Source of the DNA: Agrilactobacillus yilanensis
GTDB lineage: Bacteria > Bacillota > Bacilli > Lactobacillales > Lactobacillaceae
DNA: 64,000 bases
Direction of reading: 5' to 3'
NCBI RefSeq assembly: GCF_003946725.1
Contig: NZ_RHOY01000001.1
Coordinates: 124,001 to 188,000 of the forward strand
This document shows positions 1 through 9,806 of this stretch, piece by piece. The notes under the pieces are model-generated. The model did not search any database and was not told the origin of the DNA. It worked only from the letters and a program-made list of their open reading frames with translations. The first letter of the stretch is position 1, and each line of letters starts with the position of its first letter. The position numbers and the translations under genes were made by a program.

Positions 1-1460
1 AAAGTGCCTGCTGAACGAGATAAGGTTAAATAATCTAAGCCCACATTATTCAAAAAAGTGAGTCGATCCCGAACTTCTTTTAAAATTGGTTTGGCAATCG
101 TTTCATTTTGTTCAGAAAAAGTTAAGTCCTCAAAGAAAGGCATGGCCTGTTTGATGGATAAATCTGAAACTTCCGCAATATCTTGACCACCGACTTTAAC
201 GGCTAATGCTTGTGCATTTAACCGTTTGCCATGGCAAGTTTGACAAACTAATTCTCGCATGTAAAGCCGCATTTGCCCTCTTGTAAAATCACTGCTTGTT
301 TCATGGTAGCGCCGATTAACATTGTTAATAACGCCTTCAAATTCTGCATCCACATCCCGGACATTGCCAAAATCACTTTCAAAATGAAAATGAAATTTCT
401 GTCCATTGGAGCCGTATAAAACTATTTTTTGCTGTGCTTCGGTTAGTTTTTGAAAGGACACATCCATTGGAATTTTTAACTGCTCACAAGCTTGTTTTAA
501 CATATTAGGATAATATTGTGAACTAATTGGATTCCAAGGTGCCAAAGCGCCCTGAGCCAATGTTTTTTCGGGATCAAGAACAACTAAATCAGGATCCACC
601 TCTAGCTTCATTCCCAATCCATCACAATCTGGACAAGCACCAAATGGGGCATTAAAAGAAAATAGGCGCGGTTCTAAAACACCAACCGTGAAACCGCATA
701 ATGGACAAGCGTAGTGTTCAGAAAAAATTAAAGGTTCCCCATCAATTACATCCACATTGGCATAGCCTTCACTTAGCCGTAGCGCAGATTCTAAAGAATC
801 AAACAAGCGCGAGCGGATACCTTCTCGGACAACTAACCGATCAATCACAATATCAATATCATGCTTTAAGTTTTTATCCAATTCAAATGATTCACTGACA
901 TCATGAATTTCGCCATCTACTCGAACTCGAACGTAGCCTTCTTTTTGAATCCGACTAAAAACTTTTTTATGCTGCCCTTTTTTCTGACGAATAATGGGTG
1001 ACATAATTTGGATTTTTGTCCGTTCCGGTAGTGCCAAAACTTTATTAACCATCTGATCCACAGATTGGCTCGTTATCGGCGTCCCATCATTAGGACAAAT
1101 TGGTTCACCAACTCTCGCCCACAGCAATCGCAAATAATCATTAATTTCCGTCACGGTCCCCACAGTTGACCGCGGGTTCTTGGAGGTTGTTTTTTGATCA
1201 ATTGAAATTGCCGGACTAAGCCCCTCAATTGAATCTACATCAGGCTTATCCATTTGACCTAAAAACTGCCGGGCATAAGATGACAAACTTTCAACATATC
1301 GGCGTTGCCCTTCTGCATATAGTGTATCAAATGCCAACGAACTTTTTCCGGATCCAGAAAGTCCCGTCACGACAACCAGTTTTTCTCTAGGAATCGTGAC
1401 ATTAATATCTTTTAAGTTATGAGCCCGTGCGCCACGAATTATAATTTTGTCATTTGCCAT
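1..1460 (-). CDS. uvrA: Excinuclease ABC subunit A, N-terminal part (cut by window edge)
   Basis: This is the damage-recognition ATPase of nucleotide excision repair, which loads UvrB on lesions. I read about 486 codons from an ATG that lies 4 bases after the uvrB stop, with GGAG in the end of uvrB as ribosome binding site. Visible are the Walker A motif GLSGSGKSS near residue 35, the signature FDTLYAEGQRRYVESLSSYA just after it, and the first zinc finger (CPLC, then CPDC). The readable part ends at the motif VGLDYLTLSRSAGTL, immediately before the ABC signature, so about half of the protein is outside the window. The gene is co-directional with uvrB and probably co-transcribed as uvrBA. It is partial because of the window edge; there is no internal stop. 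Confidence 0.97.
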   Translation of the reverse strand, partial: MANDKIIIRGARAHNLKDINVTIPREKLVVVTGLSGSGKSSLAFDTLYAEGQRRYVESLSSYARQFLGQMDKPDVDSIEGLSPAISIDQKTTSKNPRSTVGTVTEINDYLRLLWARVGEPICPNDGTPITSQSVDQMVNKVLALPERTKIQIMSPIIRQKKGQHKKVFSRIQKEGYVRVRVDGEIHDVSESFELDKNLKHDIDIVIDRLVVREGIRSRLFDSLESALRLSEGYANVDVIDGEPLIFSEHYACPLCGFTVGVLEPRLFSFNAPFGACPDCDGLGMKLEVDPDLVVLDPEKTLAQGALAPWNPISSQYYPNMLKQACEQLKIPMDVSFQKLTEAQQKIVLYGSNGQKFHFHFESDFGNVRDVDAEFEGVINNVNRRYHETSSDFTRGQMRLYMRELVCQTCHGKRLNAQALAVKVGGQDIAEVSDLSIKQAMPFFEDLTFSEQNETIAKPILKEVRDRLTFLNNVGLDYLTLSRSAGT

Positions 1461-1464
1461 AATT

Positions 1465-3471
1465 TTACTCCACTTCTGCTTTCAATTCTAAGATTGTATC
1501 CCGTAATGACGCTGCCTGTTCAAAGTCTAACTTCTTAGCAGCTTGTTCCATTTGTTCAGTCATTCGTTGAATCAAGTCTAATTTTTCAGCCTTATTCATA
1601 CTATCAAAGTCTAGTTCTTTGGCAACTTCACTTTCACCGTCTTCATGGGCAACAGATTTTACTAATGAAATTGAATCTCGAATTGGCTTAATAATTGTTT
1701 TCGGTGTCATATGATGGTCTTCGTTAAATTGTTCTTGAATCTCCCGGCGCCGTTTGGTCTTATCAATGGCCGCCTTCATCGAATCCGTCATTTTATCAGC
1801 GTACATAATAACTTTCCCGTGTTCATTTCGAGCTGCCCGGCCAATAATCTGAACAAGAGAACGTTCCGCACGTAAAAAGCCTTCTTTATCCGCATCCAAG
1901 ATGGCAATCAATGAAACCTCTGGTACGTCGATCCCTTCTCGCAATAAGTTGATACCAACTAAAACATCAAATTTGCCTAAACGCAAATCACGAATGATCT
2001 CAGTCCGTTCCAAAGTTTTAATATCGCTATGCAGATACTTAACTTTGATCCCCATCTCTTTAAGATAATCGGTCAAGTCTTCTGCCATTTTTTTAGTCAG
2101 TGTTGTGACAAAGATCCGTTCATGTTGCTCCACTCGTTGATTGATTTCACCTACAAGATCATCAATTTGACCCATAATCGGCCGAACTGCAATTTTAGGA
2201 TCCAATAAGCCGGTGGGCCGAATAATTTGTTCCACAATATGATCTGTCCGTTCCATTTCATAAGGTCCTGGTGTTGCTGAAACATAAAGGATTCGGTGGA
2301 CATGTTCTTCAAATTCTGCCAAAGTTAGTGGCCGGTTATCTAACGCACTTGGTAACCGAAAACCGTAATCCACCAACATCTGCTTTCGCGCTCTATCGCC
2401 ATTGTACATCCCCCTGATTTGAGGCATTGTAACGTGAGATTCATCAATCATAATATTAAAATCTTCCGGGAAGAAATCAATTAATGTATAAGGTGGTTCA
2501 CCTTCCGCGCGGCCTTCCATATGCCGGGAATAATTTTCAATGCCTGAGGTATAACCCATTTCCTGCATCATTTCTATATCGTATTCTGTCCGTTGCTGTA
2601 AACGTTGGGCCTCTAAGAGTTTCCCATCATCTTTTAAAACCTTTAGTCGGTTTGTTAATTCTTTTTTTATTCGCGCAACAGCCGCAGTCATCTGTTCATC
2701 ATTGGTCATAAAGTGCGTTGCTGGGAAAATAGAGACTTGTTCACGTTCACCAATAATCTCACCAGTCAATGCGTCAACTTCAACAATACGATCAATTTCA
2801 TCACCAAAAAACTCTACTCTAAACGCATGGTCGGTTCGAGATGCTGGGAAAACTTCTACCACATCTCCCCGTACTCGAAAACGGCCCCGTTGAAAATCTA
2901 TATCATTGCGTTCAAATTGAACATTGACCAATTGCCGCAATAATTTATTCCGATCTAAAGCCATCCCCACCCGCAAAGATAAAACGGATGCTTGATATTC
3001 CTTAGGATCCCCTAAACCAAAAATGCTTGAAACAGATGCAATGACCACAACATCATTACGTTCCAATAATGCACTGGTGGCCGCATGGCGCAGTTGATCA
3101 ATTTCATCATTGATACTGGAATCTTTTTCTATATAAGTATCACTTGAGGGCACATAAGCTTCTGGTTGATAGTAATCATAATAACTAACAAAATACTCAA
3201 CCGCATTATTAGGAAAGAATTCTTTAAATTCACCGTAAAGCTGCCCCGCTAATGTCTTATTGTGCGAAATAATCAATGTTGGTTTATTCAAATTGGCGAT
3301 AATATTGGCCATGGTAAAAGTCTTCCCCGTCCCAGTAGCCCCTTCCAAAATCTGTTCTTTCACACCATGCTTAAAGCCCTCAGTCAGCTTTTTAATAGCT
3401 TGACCTTGATCTCCAGCGGGTTGGTAGTTAGATACTAATTCAAATTTACGATCTGTTTGCCGTTCAATCAT
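1465..3471 (-). CDS. uvrB: Excinuclease ABC subunit B
   Basis: UvrB is the helicase-like core of nucleotide excision repair; it receives DNA from UvrA and recruits UvrC. The 668-residue length is normal. Walker A (GATGTGKT, residues 44-51) is followed by the tyrosine-rich beta-hairpin ([12 protein letters not shown], near residue 100), helicase motifs including ILDADKEGF and QIIGRAARN, and a C-terminal UVR coiled region that binds UvrC. The ATG has a good CTGGAGG site. The gene heads the uvrBA pair. Its upstream region carries a LexA-type operator inside a promoter, so SOS induction is expected. Confidence 0.98.
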   Translation of the reverse strand: MIERQTDRKFELVSNYQPAGDQGQAIKKLTEGFKHGVKEQILEGATGTGKTFTMANIIANLNKPTLIISHNKTLAGQLYGEFKEFFPNNAVEYFVSYYDYYQPEAYVPSSDTYIEKDSSINDEIDQLRHAATSALLERNDVVVIASVSSIFGLGDPKEYQASVLSLRVGMALDRNKLLRQLVNVQFERNDIDFQRGRFRVRGDVVEVFPASRTDHAFRVEFFGDEIDRIVEVDALTGEIIGEREQVSIFPATHFMTNDEQMTAAVARIKKELTNRLKVLKDDGKLLEAQRLQQRTEYDIEMMQEMGYTSGIENYSRHMEGRAEGEPPYTLIDFFPEDFNIMIDESHVTMPQIRGMYNGDRARKQMLVDYGFRLPSALDNRPLTLAEFEEHVHRILYVSATPGPYEMERTDHIVEQIIRPTGLLDPKIAVRPIMGQIDDLVGEINQRVEQHERIFVTTLTKKMAEDLTDYLKEMGIKVKYLHSDIKTLERTEIIRDLRLGKFDVLVGINLLREGIDVPEVSLIAILDADKEGFLRAERSLVQIIGRAARNEHGKVIMYADKMTDSMKAAIDKTKRRREIQEQFNEDHHMTPKTIIKPIRDSISLVKSVAHEDGESEVAKELDFDSMNKAEKLDLIQRMTEQMEQAAKKLDFEQAASLRDTILELKAEVE

Positions 3472-3545
3472 CTTAAAAACCTCCAGATAAACACAACCAA
3501 AAAAATAAAGTTACCCTCTGTATCGTATACAAATTGCAACTTCAT

Positions 3546-3574
3546 ATTTTAACATAGCGAACATATTTTCGCCA
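3546..3574 (-). promoter_or_regulatory. uvrB promoter with embedded LexA (SOS) box
   Basis: On the minus strand a weak -35 TGGCGA (3569-3574) and -10 TAAAAT (3546-3551) are 17 bases apart. The spacer and -35 overlap CGAACATATTTTCG (3558-3571), which fits the Gram-positive LexA consensus CGAACRNRYGTTYG at 13 of 14 positions. LexA bound here would block RNA polymerase directly. Confidence 0.82.
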
Positions 3575-3649
3575 TCTTTTTGACAAATTATTTTTAATTT
3601 TGCGACAATATTTCCGGGAACAATGGCACATCTGTGACACCATTCCATC

Positions 3650-3677
3650 AGTATATTATATGCTGTTGATACGGCAA
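3650..3677 (-). promoter_or_regulatory. Possible second, upstream uvrB promoter
   Basis: TTGCCG (3672-3677) and TATACT (3650-3655) on the minus strand are separated by 16 bases. It lies about 100 bases above the LexA-box promoter. It could supply constitutive uvrB expression, but could be fortuitous in this AT-rich gap. Confidence 0.4.
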
Positions 3678-3715
3678 TACGTTCCAATAAGCACGTTATA
3701 CCGCAATTCTGTATT

Positions 3716-4354
3716 TTAATCGTTTGACTGAATTATTTCCTGGGCAATCTTTGTTAAAGCGACTCGGCTGCTAGAAGCCTCGTTCAATAATTCCGGCAAC
3801 ATTTTATCAATAAAGTATTTTGTTGATGCCAATTCATTGAATTGAATAATTGTCGACAAACTTTCTTTGAAAATTTCCAAATAAACACTCTCAGGATTCC
3901 CTTTTTGAATCTCACCAAAAGATTCATAAAGTAAGTCAATCTTATCGGCGACAGATAAGATTTTACCCTCTAAGGTGTCATCTTTACCTTCCGATAAACG
4001 CCGACGATAACGTGCTTGTAACGCCTCTGGAATTTCGTTTTGAATAAAATTCTCTGACATATGCGCTTCCACTTGGGCCAACCGCTTTCGCAAATCGTGT
4101 GTAGCATATTTTACTGGCGTTTTAATATCCCCAATAAAACGCTCAGTATAATCATGATTGAGCGCTTTTTCATAAACCATCTGCCAATTGACTGTCTGAC
4201 CGTTATCTTCTTCAATATCGGCCAATAATTGGGCAATTTCGGCAACTCTAAATGAATGGGCCGCTACGGAGTGGCCTTGATATTTAAAATAACCTGGTGC
4301 CCGTTCTAACATTTCTAAATCATTTAACCCTTGAATGAATTGATGCATACCCAT
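3716..4354 (-). CDS. YfbR-like HD-domain phosphohydrolase (5'-nucleotidase family)
   Basis: A 212-residue HD-superfamily protein. Metal ligands of the HD fold are visible as His33 (AAHSFR), His67-Asp68 (LNHDYTERFIGDIKTP) and a later Asp in SVADKID. That arrangement resembles YfbR-type deoxynucleoside 5'-monophosphatases. A GTG at 4366 would add four residues, but it lies inside the AAGGTGGG ribosome binding site, so I chose the ATG at 4354, seven bases from that site. The gene is monocistronic or weakly linked to its neighbours. Substrate is inferred from the family only. Confidence 0.8.
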   Translation of the reverse strand: MGMHQFIQGLNDLEMLERAPGYFKYQGHSVAAHSFRVAEIAQLLADIEEDNGQTVNWQMVYEKALNHDYTERFIGDIKTPVKYATHDLRKRLAQVEAHMSENFIQNEIPEALQARYRRRLSEGKDDTLEGKILSVADKIDLLYESFGEIQKGNPESVYLEIFKESLSTIIQFNELASTKYFIDKMLPELLNEASSSRVALTKIAQEIIQSND

Positions 4355-4445
4355 AGACAGTCCCACCTTATCTAAATATTTTTGTGTAAATTGTTATCAA
4401 TGTTAACACACTCACCACAAAAAGCAATGCTTAAATTACGCATAT

Positions 4446-4485
4446 AAAAAGGCTGCCTTCAAAATTACGTACTTTGAAGGCAGCC
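4446..4485 (-). terminator. Rho-independent terminator of pgm
   Basis: A GGCTGCCTTCAAA / TTTGAAGGCAGCC hairpin (4451-4485) follows the pgm stop by ten bases. On the minus strand it is followed by TTTTTATA. Confidence 0.92.
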
Positions 4486-4494
4486 CTATTTTTA

Positions 4495-6222
4495 TTATTG
4501 TGCGATAAATTTCTCTAAAGCAGTTTCAAACGCTGCTAATTTTTCAGCGGCATTTGTTTCAGAATCCGCTTGCGTGCCAACATAAAATTTGATCTTTGGT
4601 TCAGTTCCAGATGGCCGAATAGCAATCCAAGTGCCATCTTCTAATTTGTATTTCAAAACATTTGAGACCGGCAATGGCATGTTGACCACTTTGCCGTCTG
4701 CGTAGCTGGCCTTTTGCGTTAAGTAATCTTCAGTAACCGCAATCGCCACATCGTTAAATACGCTTGGCTTTTCATCCCGGAAACGGGCCATCAATTTTTG
4801 CATTTCAGCGCCGCCTTGAATACCTGGGAAGTCTTTACTGATTGTCTTTTCAGCAAAGTAGCCATAAGTTGCATATAACGCTTGTAACCCATCATATAGC
4901 GTCTTACCTTGAGCTTTGTAATAAGCAGCCACTTCTGCCAATAATAAAGTTGTCTGCATGGCATCTTTATCCCGAACAAACGGTTTGATCAAATAGCCAT
5001 AGCTTTCTTCAAAACCAAATAAGAATTCATGTGCGCCAGTATTTTCAAAGTGTTCAATCTGCTCAGCGATAAACTTAAAGCCCGTTTCAACATCAATCAT
5101 TTTAACGCCATAAGCTTCTGCGATTTTAGTGGCTAACTCTGTGGAAACAATAGATTTTACAACTGCCCCATTCGTCGGTAAATCCCCAGCGTCCTTGTGC
5201 GCTTGTAAAATATAATGCAATAAAATTGAAGCAATTTGATTCCCCGTCAATAGCTTGTAACTGCCATCCGGTTGCCGTACCGCTGTCCCTAATCGATCCG
5301 CATCTGGATCAGTGGCGATTAAAACATCCGCATCTTCTTTTTGACCCAATGAAATTGCTAAATCAAAAGCTTCAGGGAATTCCGGATTTGGGAATGGTAC
5401 TGTCGGAAATTCAGGATCTAAAATAGCTTGTTTTGTTACAATTGAAAAGCCTTGGAAACCGGCATTATTTAAAATACGCTGTGCCAAAACCTTCCCAGTC
5501 CCATGAAGCGGACTATAAACCAATTTCATATGTTTCCCGGTGGTTTCAATTAAATCTTTGTTAATTGAAATTGTCTTGAGATTTTCTAAATAAACTTGAT
5601 CCACATCTTCGCCGATCAATTGCATCAACCCAGCCTCACGCAAATCACGTTCTGGGACTGCTGTGATGGTAAAGAGATCTGTTACTTTACGCACATAACT
5701 TGTAATCAGGTCTGCTTCTTTTGGGGGCATTTGCCCGCCATCTGGGCCATAAATTTTATAACCATTGTATTGTTTTGGATTATGGCTCGCAGTAATCATA
5801 ATGCCTGCGTAAGTATGCAATTGACGGACGGCAAAAGATAATTCAGGTGTCGGCCGTAATTGATCAAAGACATAAGTTGGAATCTTGTGGGCGCCTAATA
5901 CTCGGGCTGCTTCATGAGCAAATAATTCTGAGTTATACCGAGAATCAAAACTAATGGCTACCCCTCGATTACGGGTCGCCTCATCCAAGGTATCCATGAA
6001 TAATGCCAAACCTTCAGTAGCCTGACGAACGGTGTAAATATTCATGCGATTGATACCAGGGCCTAAAACCCCACGCATCCCAGCCGTGCCGAATTCCATC
6101 GGTGCTGTAAAAGCATCTGCCAATTCATCTTCGTTGTCAGCAATCGCAACTAATTGTGCCTTCAGTTCTAAATCTAAGTTCTCGGTATTTTTCCAAGTCT
6201 GATAATTATCTTGCCAGCTCAT
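4495..6222 (-). CDS. pgm: Phospho-sugar mutase (alpha-phosphoglucomutase type)
   Basis: Interconverts glucose 6-phosphate and glucose 1-phosphate, feeding UDP-glucose and cell-wall precursor synthesis. The 575 residues match the long Firmicutes phosphoglucomutase/phosphomannomutase type. The catalytic phosphoserine is Ser146 in TASHNPKQYNGYK, the metal loop is DPDADRLG, the sugar loop is GFEESYGYL, and the phosphate-binding loop near the end is RPSGTEPKIKF. The start ATG has a GGGGG-rich ribosome binding site. It has its own extended -10 promoter and terminator, so it is probably a single-gene unit. Its product glucose 1-phosphate is the substrate expected for GalU, a divergent homologue of which lies about 1.6 kb away. 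Confidence 0.95.
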   Translation of the reverse strand: MSWQDNYQTWKNTENLDLELKAQLVAIADNEDELADAFTAPMEFGTAGMRGVLGPGINRMNIYTVRQATEGLALFMDTLDEATRNRGVAISFDSRYNSELFAHEAARVLGAHKIPTYVFDQLRPTPELSFAVRQLHTYAGIMITASHNPKQYNGYKIYGPDGGQMPPKEADLITSYVRKVTDLFTITAVPERDLREAGLMQLIGEDVDQVYLENLKTISINKDLIETTGKHMKLVYSPLHGTGKVLAQRILNNAGFQGFSIVTKQAILDPEFPTVPFPNPEFPEAFDLAISLGQKEDADVLIATDPDADRLGTAVRQPDGSYKLLTGNQIASILLHYILQAHKDAGDLPTNGAVVKSIVSTELATKIAEAYGVKMIDVETGFKFIAEQIEHFENTGAHEFLFGFEESYGYLIKPFVRDKDAMQTTLLLAEVAAYYKAQGKTLYDGLQALYATYGYFAEKTISKDFPGIQGGAEMQKLMARFRDEKPSVFNDVAIAVTEDYLTQKASYADGKVVNMPLPVSNVLKYKLEDGTWIAIRPSGTEPKIKFYVGTQADSETNAAEKLAAFETALEKFIAQ

Positions 6223-6254
6223 TAAAAAACCCCCTATAACTTTTACTTGTTTTA

Positions 6255-6263
6255 ATTATAGCA
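6255..6263 (-). promoter_or_regulatory. pgm promoter, extended -10
   Basis: TGCTATAAT on the minus strand is a perfect -10 with a TGn extension, about 35 bases above the pgm start. No convincing -35 is present, which extended -10 promoters tolerate. Confidence 0.6.
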
Positions 6264-6314
6264 TATCTCCAGCCCGTAAAGGGATACGGGGGACTTCAGA
6301 CGCATTCTAAAACA

Positions 6315-6351
6315 CAAAAAAACTAGATCAAAAATAAACACTTGATCTAGT
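6315..6351 (-). terminator. Rho-independent terminator of trxB
   Basis: ACTAGATCA / TGATCTAGT (6322-6330 and 6343-6351) makes a 9-bp stem followed on the minus strand by seven T. Confidence 0.92.
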
Positions 6352-6365
6352 CTCATTTTATAAAT

Positions 6366-7304
6366 TTATGCTTTCAATTTAGCGTCCGCTAAACTTTGGA
6401 TATAGTTAAAAACACCTTGTCCAGCTAAACCGCCATCACCGACAGCCGTTGTAATTTGACGTAACTCTTTTTTACGTACATCACCGACTGCAAAAATACC
6501 AGGTACTTTCGTAGCCATTTGATCATCTGTTAAGACCCAACCCTTTTCATCTAAAATCCCTAGATCTTTAAAGGCACTGGTCATTGGTTCAATGCCAACA
6601 TAAATGAAAGCTCCAGAAGCGGGAACCGTCTTAGATTCTCCTGTTACTTTATCTTGATAAGTGACCCCAGTAACAACTTGTTGGTCTCCATCAATACTTT
6701 GAACTTGAGCATTCCAGATAAAATTCATTTTTTCATTTGCAAAGGCCCGCTTTTGAATAATTTGCTGTGCCCGCAATTGATCTCGACGATGAATTACAGT
6801 AACTTTAGAAGCCAATTGTGCAAGATAAAGTCCTTCTTCAACGGCTGAATCGCCACCGCCGATGACAACAACTTCCTTACCCTTGAAAAAGGCCCCATCA
6901 CACACCGCACAATAGGAAACGCCCCGGCCAGAATAAGTTTCTTCGCCTTCTGCCCCAAGTTTACGGTGTTCTGAACCCGTCGCGATGACAATGGCCTTTG
7001 CTTGATAGCTGCCATCATCCGTATTCACAACTTTATAACTATCATGGTCTTCTATACTTGTAACAGCGCCATAGGCATATTCTGCGCCAAAACGAGTGGC
7101 AGACTGATACATCTTTTCACTCAAATCAGGGCCCAAAATAGATTCAAAGCCCGGATAATTTTCGATTTCTGCCGTATTATTCATCTGACCGCCATAGATA
7201 CCACGATCAATGATTAATACAGATAAATTAGATCTTGAAGCGTACAGTGCCGCTGTCATACCGCCAGGCCCTGCACCAAGTACTACCACATCATAAGCTT
7301 TCAC
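6366..7304 (-). CDS. trxB: Thioredoxin-disulfide reductase
   Basis: Uses NADPH through FAD to reduce thioredoxin. The 312 residues show the FAD loop GAGPGG (residues 10-15), the redox pair Cys132-Ala-Val-Cys135, the NADPH-binding GGGDSA motif and the C-terminal GIFAVGD FAD-binding segment. The start is GTG (7304), supported by TAAGGAGG upstream. The gene is cytoplasmic and fits with the redox regulators Spx and SpxH at the other end of the window. It probably forms its own unit with a terminator directly behind it. Confidence 0.97.
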   Translation of the reverse strand: MKAYDVVVLGAGPGGMTAALYASRSNLSVLIIDRGIYGGQMNNTAEIENYPGFESILGPDLSEKMYQSATRFGAEYAYGAVTSIEDHDSYKVVNTDDGSYQAKAIVIATGSEHRKLGAEGEETYSGRGVSYCAVCDGAFFKGKEVVVIGGGDSAVEEGLYLAQLASKVTVIHRRDQLRAQQIIQKRAFANEKMNFIWNAQVQSIDGDQQVVTGVTYQDKVTGESKTVPASGAFIYVGIEPMTSAFKDLGILDEKGWVLTDDQMATKVPGIFAVGDVRKKELRQITTAVGDGGLAGQGVFNYIQSLADAKLKA

Positions 7305-7336
7305 TGTAAGAATTCCTCCTTACTAAAAATAAGTTA

Positions 7337-7342
7337 ATTATA
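7337..7342 (-). promoter_or_regulatory. Probable trxB -10 element
   Basis: A perfect TATAAT lies 33 bases before the trxB GTG on the minus strand. The -35 is poor, so confidence is modest. Confidence 0.45.
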
Positions 7343-7373
7343 GAATAACGCAATTTTACCCATTTGTCTAGTC

Positions 7374-7769
7374 CTAACGAATTGCCAATTGCTGCTGCAA
7401 AGCTAGAGCTTCATCATAATAATCCCGATCGCCACTAGCTAAGTATTGCTGCAAATATTTTTGGCTATGGTAAGTATCCTCCAAAAAAGCATAGGCACTG
7501 GCCATAAAATAGGCTAATTCTGGACAAACTTGATACGTATGCGTCGACAAAGTTTTCAAAATCTCAACAGCTTGTTGATATTGGCCCATTGCTTCATAGA
7601 TAAAAGCTAACTGGCTGACAATATAAACCCGCTGGGAAAGTTCAACATTCAGCGTCAATGCAATTTTCAATTGATTGCTGGCTCGACCGTAGTCATACCG
7701 TTCTAACGAAGCCTGTGCTCGATCAATGTACAAATCTGCTGTTGGAATAACTGGAATAATACTACGCAC
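7374..7769 (-). CDS. Small TPR-repeat protein
   Basis: A 131-residue protein made almost entirely of helices with two or three tetratricopeptide-like repeats (for example YGRASNQLKIALTL and YQQAVEILKTL). Such proteins act as protein-interaction scaffolds; nothing here shows the partner. A TTG at 7775 is in frame but sits only one base from the GAGGG site, whereas the GTG at 7769 is seven bases away, so I prefer GTG. It lies between trxB and the galU-gpsA-lgt-hprK operon, a place where lactobacilli commonly carry a TPR gene. No signal peptide or membrane segment is seen. Confidence 0.72.
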   Translation of the reverse strand: MRSIIPVIPTADLYIDRAQASLERYDYGRASNQLKIALTLNVELSQRVYIVSQLAFIYEAMGQYQQAVEILKTLSTHTYQVCPELAYFMASAYAFLEDTYHSQKYLQQYLASGDRDYYDEALALQQQLAIR

Positions 7770-7864
7770 AATCAAACCCTCAATTTCTTAAAATGATATT
7801 TATCTTAAACGATAATTACTATCATAACAAGTCAACCCAATAAATCAATAAAAATTATTAATCT

Positions 7865-8746
7865 TTAATCTAGTCTTTTTGAATTGGTCAATTCTTTAAT
7901 ATAAGCTGCCACTTCGGATCCAAACGTTGGGGATTGTAATCCATAATTAATAGATGCCTTTAACAAACCAAATTTACTGCTGATATCTTCTCGCTGTCCT
8001 ACAAACGTTCTAGCTAAAACCGGTGTTTGTGCGTTTAATAAATTTAAAGCCAAAGATAATTGATTGCTAGCCGTTGTCTCCTCTGGCAGCTGCTTTAAAT
8101 ACTGGAAGAAGTCTCCCGGTAGCACATAGCGGCCCACCACACCTAAAGTACTTGGTGCACTATCTGGCAGTGGTTTTTCAACAATTGATTGAATTTGTGA
8201 TAGACCCGGTGCTACTACAGTTTCAGATAACGAAACAATGCCATAGTGACTTACTTGCTGTGGCGACAATGCTTCAATCCCTAAAACCGGTGCTTGATAT
8301 TGATTGTAGTCTTCAAGTAGCTGTCGGGTCAAAGAATGCGCTTCATCCACAATATCATCACTTAACATCACCACAAAAGGTTCATCATTTACAAAATCTT
8401 CTGCCATTAATAAAGCATCCCCAATACCCGTGGGATTATTTTGCTTCATAAAATACAAATTTACATCCGTCGTTGTTTTGATCAGCGCCATGAGCTCTGT
8501 TTTATTTTTCTCAGCTAAACTCATCTCTAATTCCGGTGCCGCATCAAAATAATCCTCAATTGCACGCTTGCGCTTTCCAGAAATTAATAAAATATCTGTG
8601 ATACCCGCTAACTTCGCTTCTCTTACCAAATAATCAATCACCGGTCGATCAAAAACAGGTAAAATTTCTTTAGGCAATGCCTTAGTTGCTGGTAACAAAC
8701 TAAACCCATAACCGCCAGCTGCAATGATTGCTTTTTTTACTGTCAT
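7865..8746 (-). CDS. GalU-family nucleotidyltransferase homologue with degenerate active site
   Basis: The 293-residue protein aligns along its whole length with UTP-glucose-1-phosphate uridylyltransferase, including LPATKALPKE, MLSDDIVD, IVEKP, GRYVL and a C-terminal KFGLLKASINYGL. Key motifs are altered. The nucleotide-binding loop normally reads AAGxGTR but here is AGGYGFS, so Thr and Arg become Phe15 and Ser16. The glucose-binding GExQLTDA region reads ASNQLSLA, losing the glutamate. The C-terminal DVG motif reads DIS. The Asp pair in SDDIVD is kept. The ATG has AGGAGCG upstream. The gene is 10 bases after gpsA in an operon with lgt and hprK. It may be a pseudoenzyme or have changed specificity; a second canonical galU could exist elsewhere. 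Confidence 0.82.
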   Translation of the reverse strand: MTVKKAIIAAGGYGFSLLPATKALPKEILPVFDRPVIDYLVREAKLAGITDILLISGKRKRAIEDYFDAAPELEMSLAEKNKTELMALIKTTTDVNLYFMKQNNPTGIGDALLMAEDFVNDEPFVVMLSDDIVDEAHSLTRQLLEDYNQYQAPVLGIEALSPQQVSHYGIVSLSETVVAPGLSQIQSIVEKPLPDSAPSTLGVVGRYVLPGDFFQYLKQLPEETTASNQLSLALNLLNAQTPVLARTFVGQREDISSKFGLLKASINYGLQSPTFGSEVAAYIKELTNSKRLD

Positions 8747-8756
8747 TAAATCGCTC

Positions 8757-9788
8757 CTAAAAACGTGGCCGCATCAATTCATTTTCTGATTTGCCCTTAC
8801 GTTTCATCATATTATTTACTTCAGCCTGAATATCTTTATCTTCATATAAAACCCGATAAATTGCTTCAGAAATTGGCATATCAATATTTTCTTTAATAGA
8901 TAAATCATGCGCTGTTTTCGCCGTATAAACACCTTCAACAGCCATACCCATATTTTCCAAAATATCTTTTAATTTCTTACCTTGACCTAATGCATCCCCT
9001 GCACGCCAATTTCGAGAATGGACACTAGTACAAGTTACAATTAGATCCCCTAAACCGGATAGACCACTGAACGTTAATGGATCTGCACCTAAAGCAACAC
9101 CCATTCGGGTAATTTCCGCTAAACCTCTAGTCATCAAAGCTGCCTTGGCATTATCACCATAATCTAAGCCGTGAACGGCCCCAGCGCCAATCGCAATCAC
9201 ATTTTTTAACGCAGCCCCGACTTCAACGCCAATAACATCCGTGTTTGTATAAACTCTAAAATGATCATTCATAAAAATATCTTGAACTTGTTTTGAAGCC
9301 AACTCATCTGTCGAAGCCACCGCCAAAGTCGTAATGTCATCTTTGATAACTTCTTCAGCGTGACTAGGACCGGATAAAATCACAATTGGCTGCCGCAAAG
9401 CCACAGGAATCTCTTCTGCTAAAACTTCCGAAATTCTTAAATCTGTAACTTGCTCTAAGCCTTTCGTAGCCGAAATAATCAACGGTTTAGTCTGTAATTT
9501 AGCTAACTGCGCACTGACTTGTTTTGCCACTGAACGAATCGCTTTAGTTGGCACTACAAACAAAACAGCATCACTATTCGTTAAGGCTATTTTCAATGAA
9601 GTCGTAGCCTTTAACGCTGACCTTAATTGGATATTTGGTAAGTAGTGGGTATTTGTATGCTGATCATTAATTTCTGCAACTTCTTTTTCAGCACGCCCCC
9701 AAACCGTAACATCATGCCCGTTTTCGACTAATAAATTCGCTAAGACCGTGCCCCAAGAGCCTGAACCTAGAACCGCTATTTTATGCAT
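8757..9788 (-). CDS. gpsA: Glycerol-3-phosphate dehydrogenase [NAD(P)+]
   Basis: Reduces dihydroxyacetone phosphate to sn-glycerol 3-phosphate, the backbone for phospholipids and teichoic acids. The 343 residues show the N-terminal dinucleotide fold GSGSWGTVLA (residues 8-17), the SATKGLE motif, and the catalytic region GAALKNVIAIGAG with its lysine. An ATG with AAGGGAA upstream starts the gene. It lies between lgt (19 bases) and the galU-like gene (10 bases), so all are probably read from the hprK promoter. Lgt next door consumes phosphatidylglycerol made from this product. Confidence 0.97.
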   Translation of the reverse strand: MHKIAVLGSGSWGTVLANLLVENGHDVTVWGRAEKEVAEINDQHTNTHYLPNIQLRSALKATTSLKIALTNSDAVLFVVPTKAIRSVAKQVSAQLAKLQTKPLIISATKGLEQVTDLRISEVLAEEIPVALRQPIVILSGPSHAEEVIKDDITTLAVASTDELASKQVQDIFMNDHFRVYTNTDVIGVEVGAALKNVIAIGAGAVHGLDYGDNAKAALMTRGLAEITRMGVALGADPLTFSGLSGLGDLIVTCTSVHSRNWRAGDALGQGKKLKDILENMGMAVEGVYTAKTAHDLSIKENIDMPISEAIYRVLYEDKDIQAEVNNMMKRKGKSENELMRPRF

Positions 9789-9806
9789 CTCAATTGAATT
9801 CCCTTC

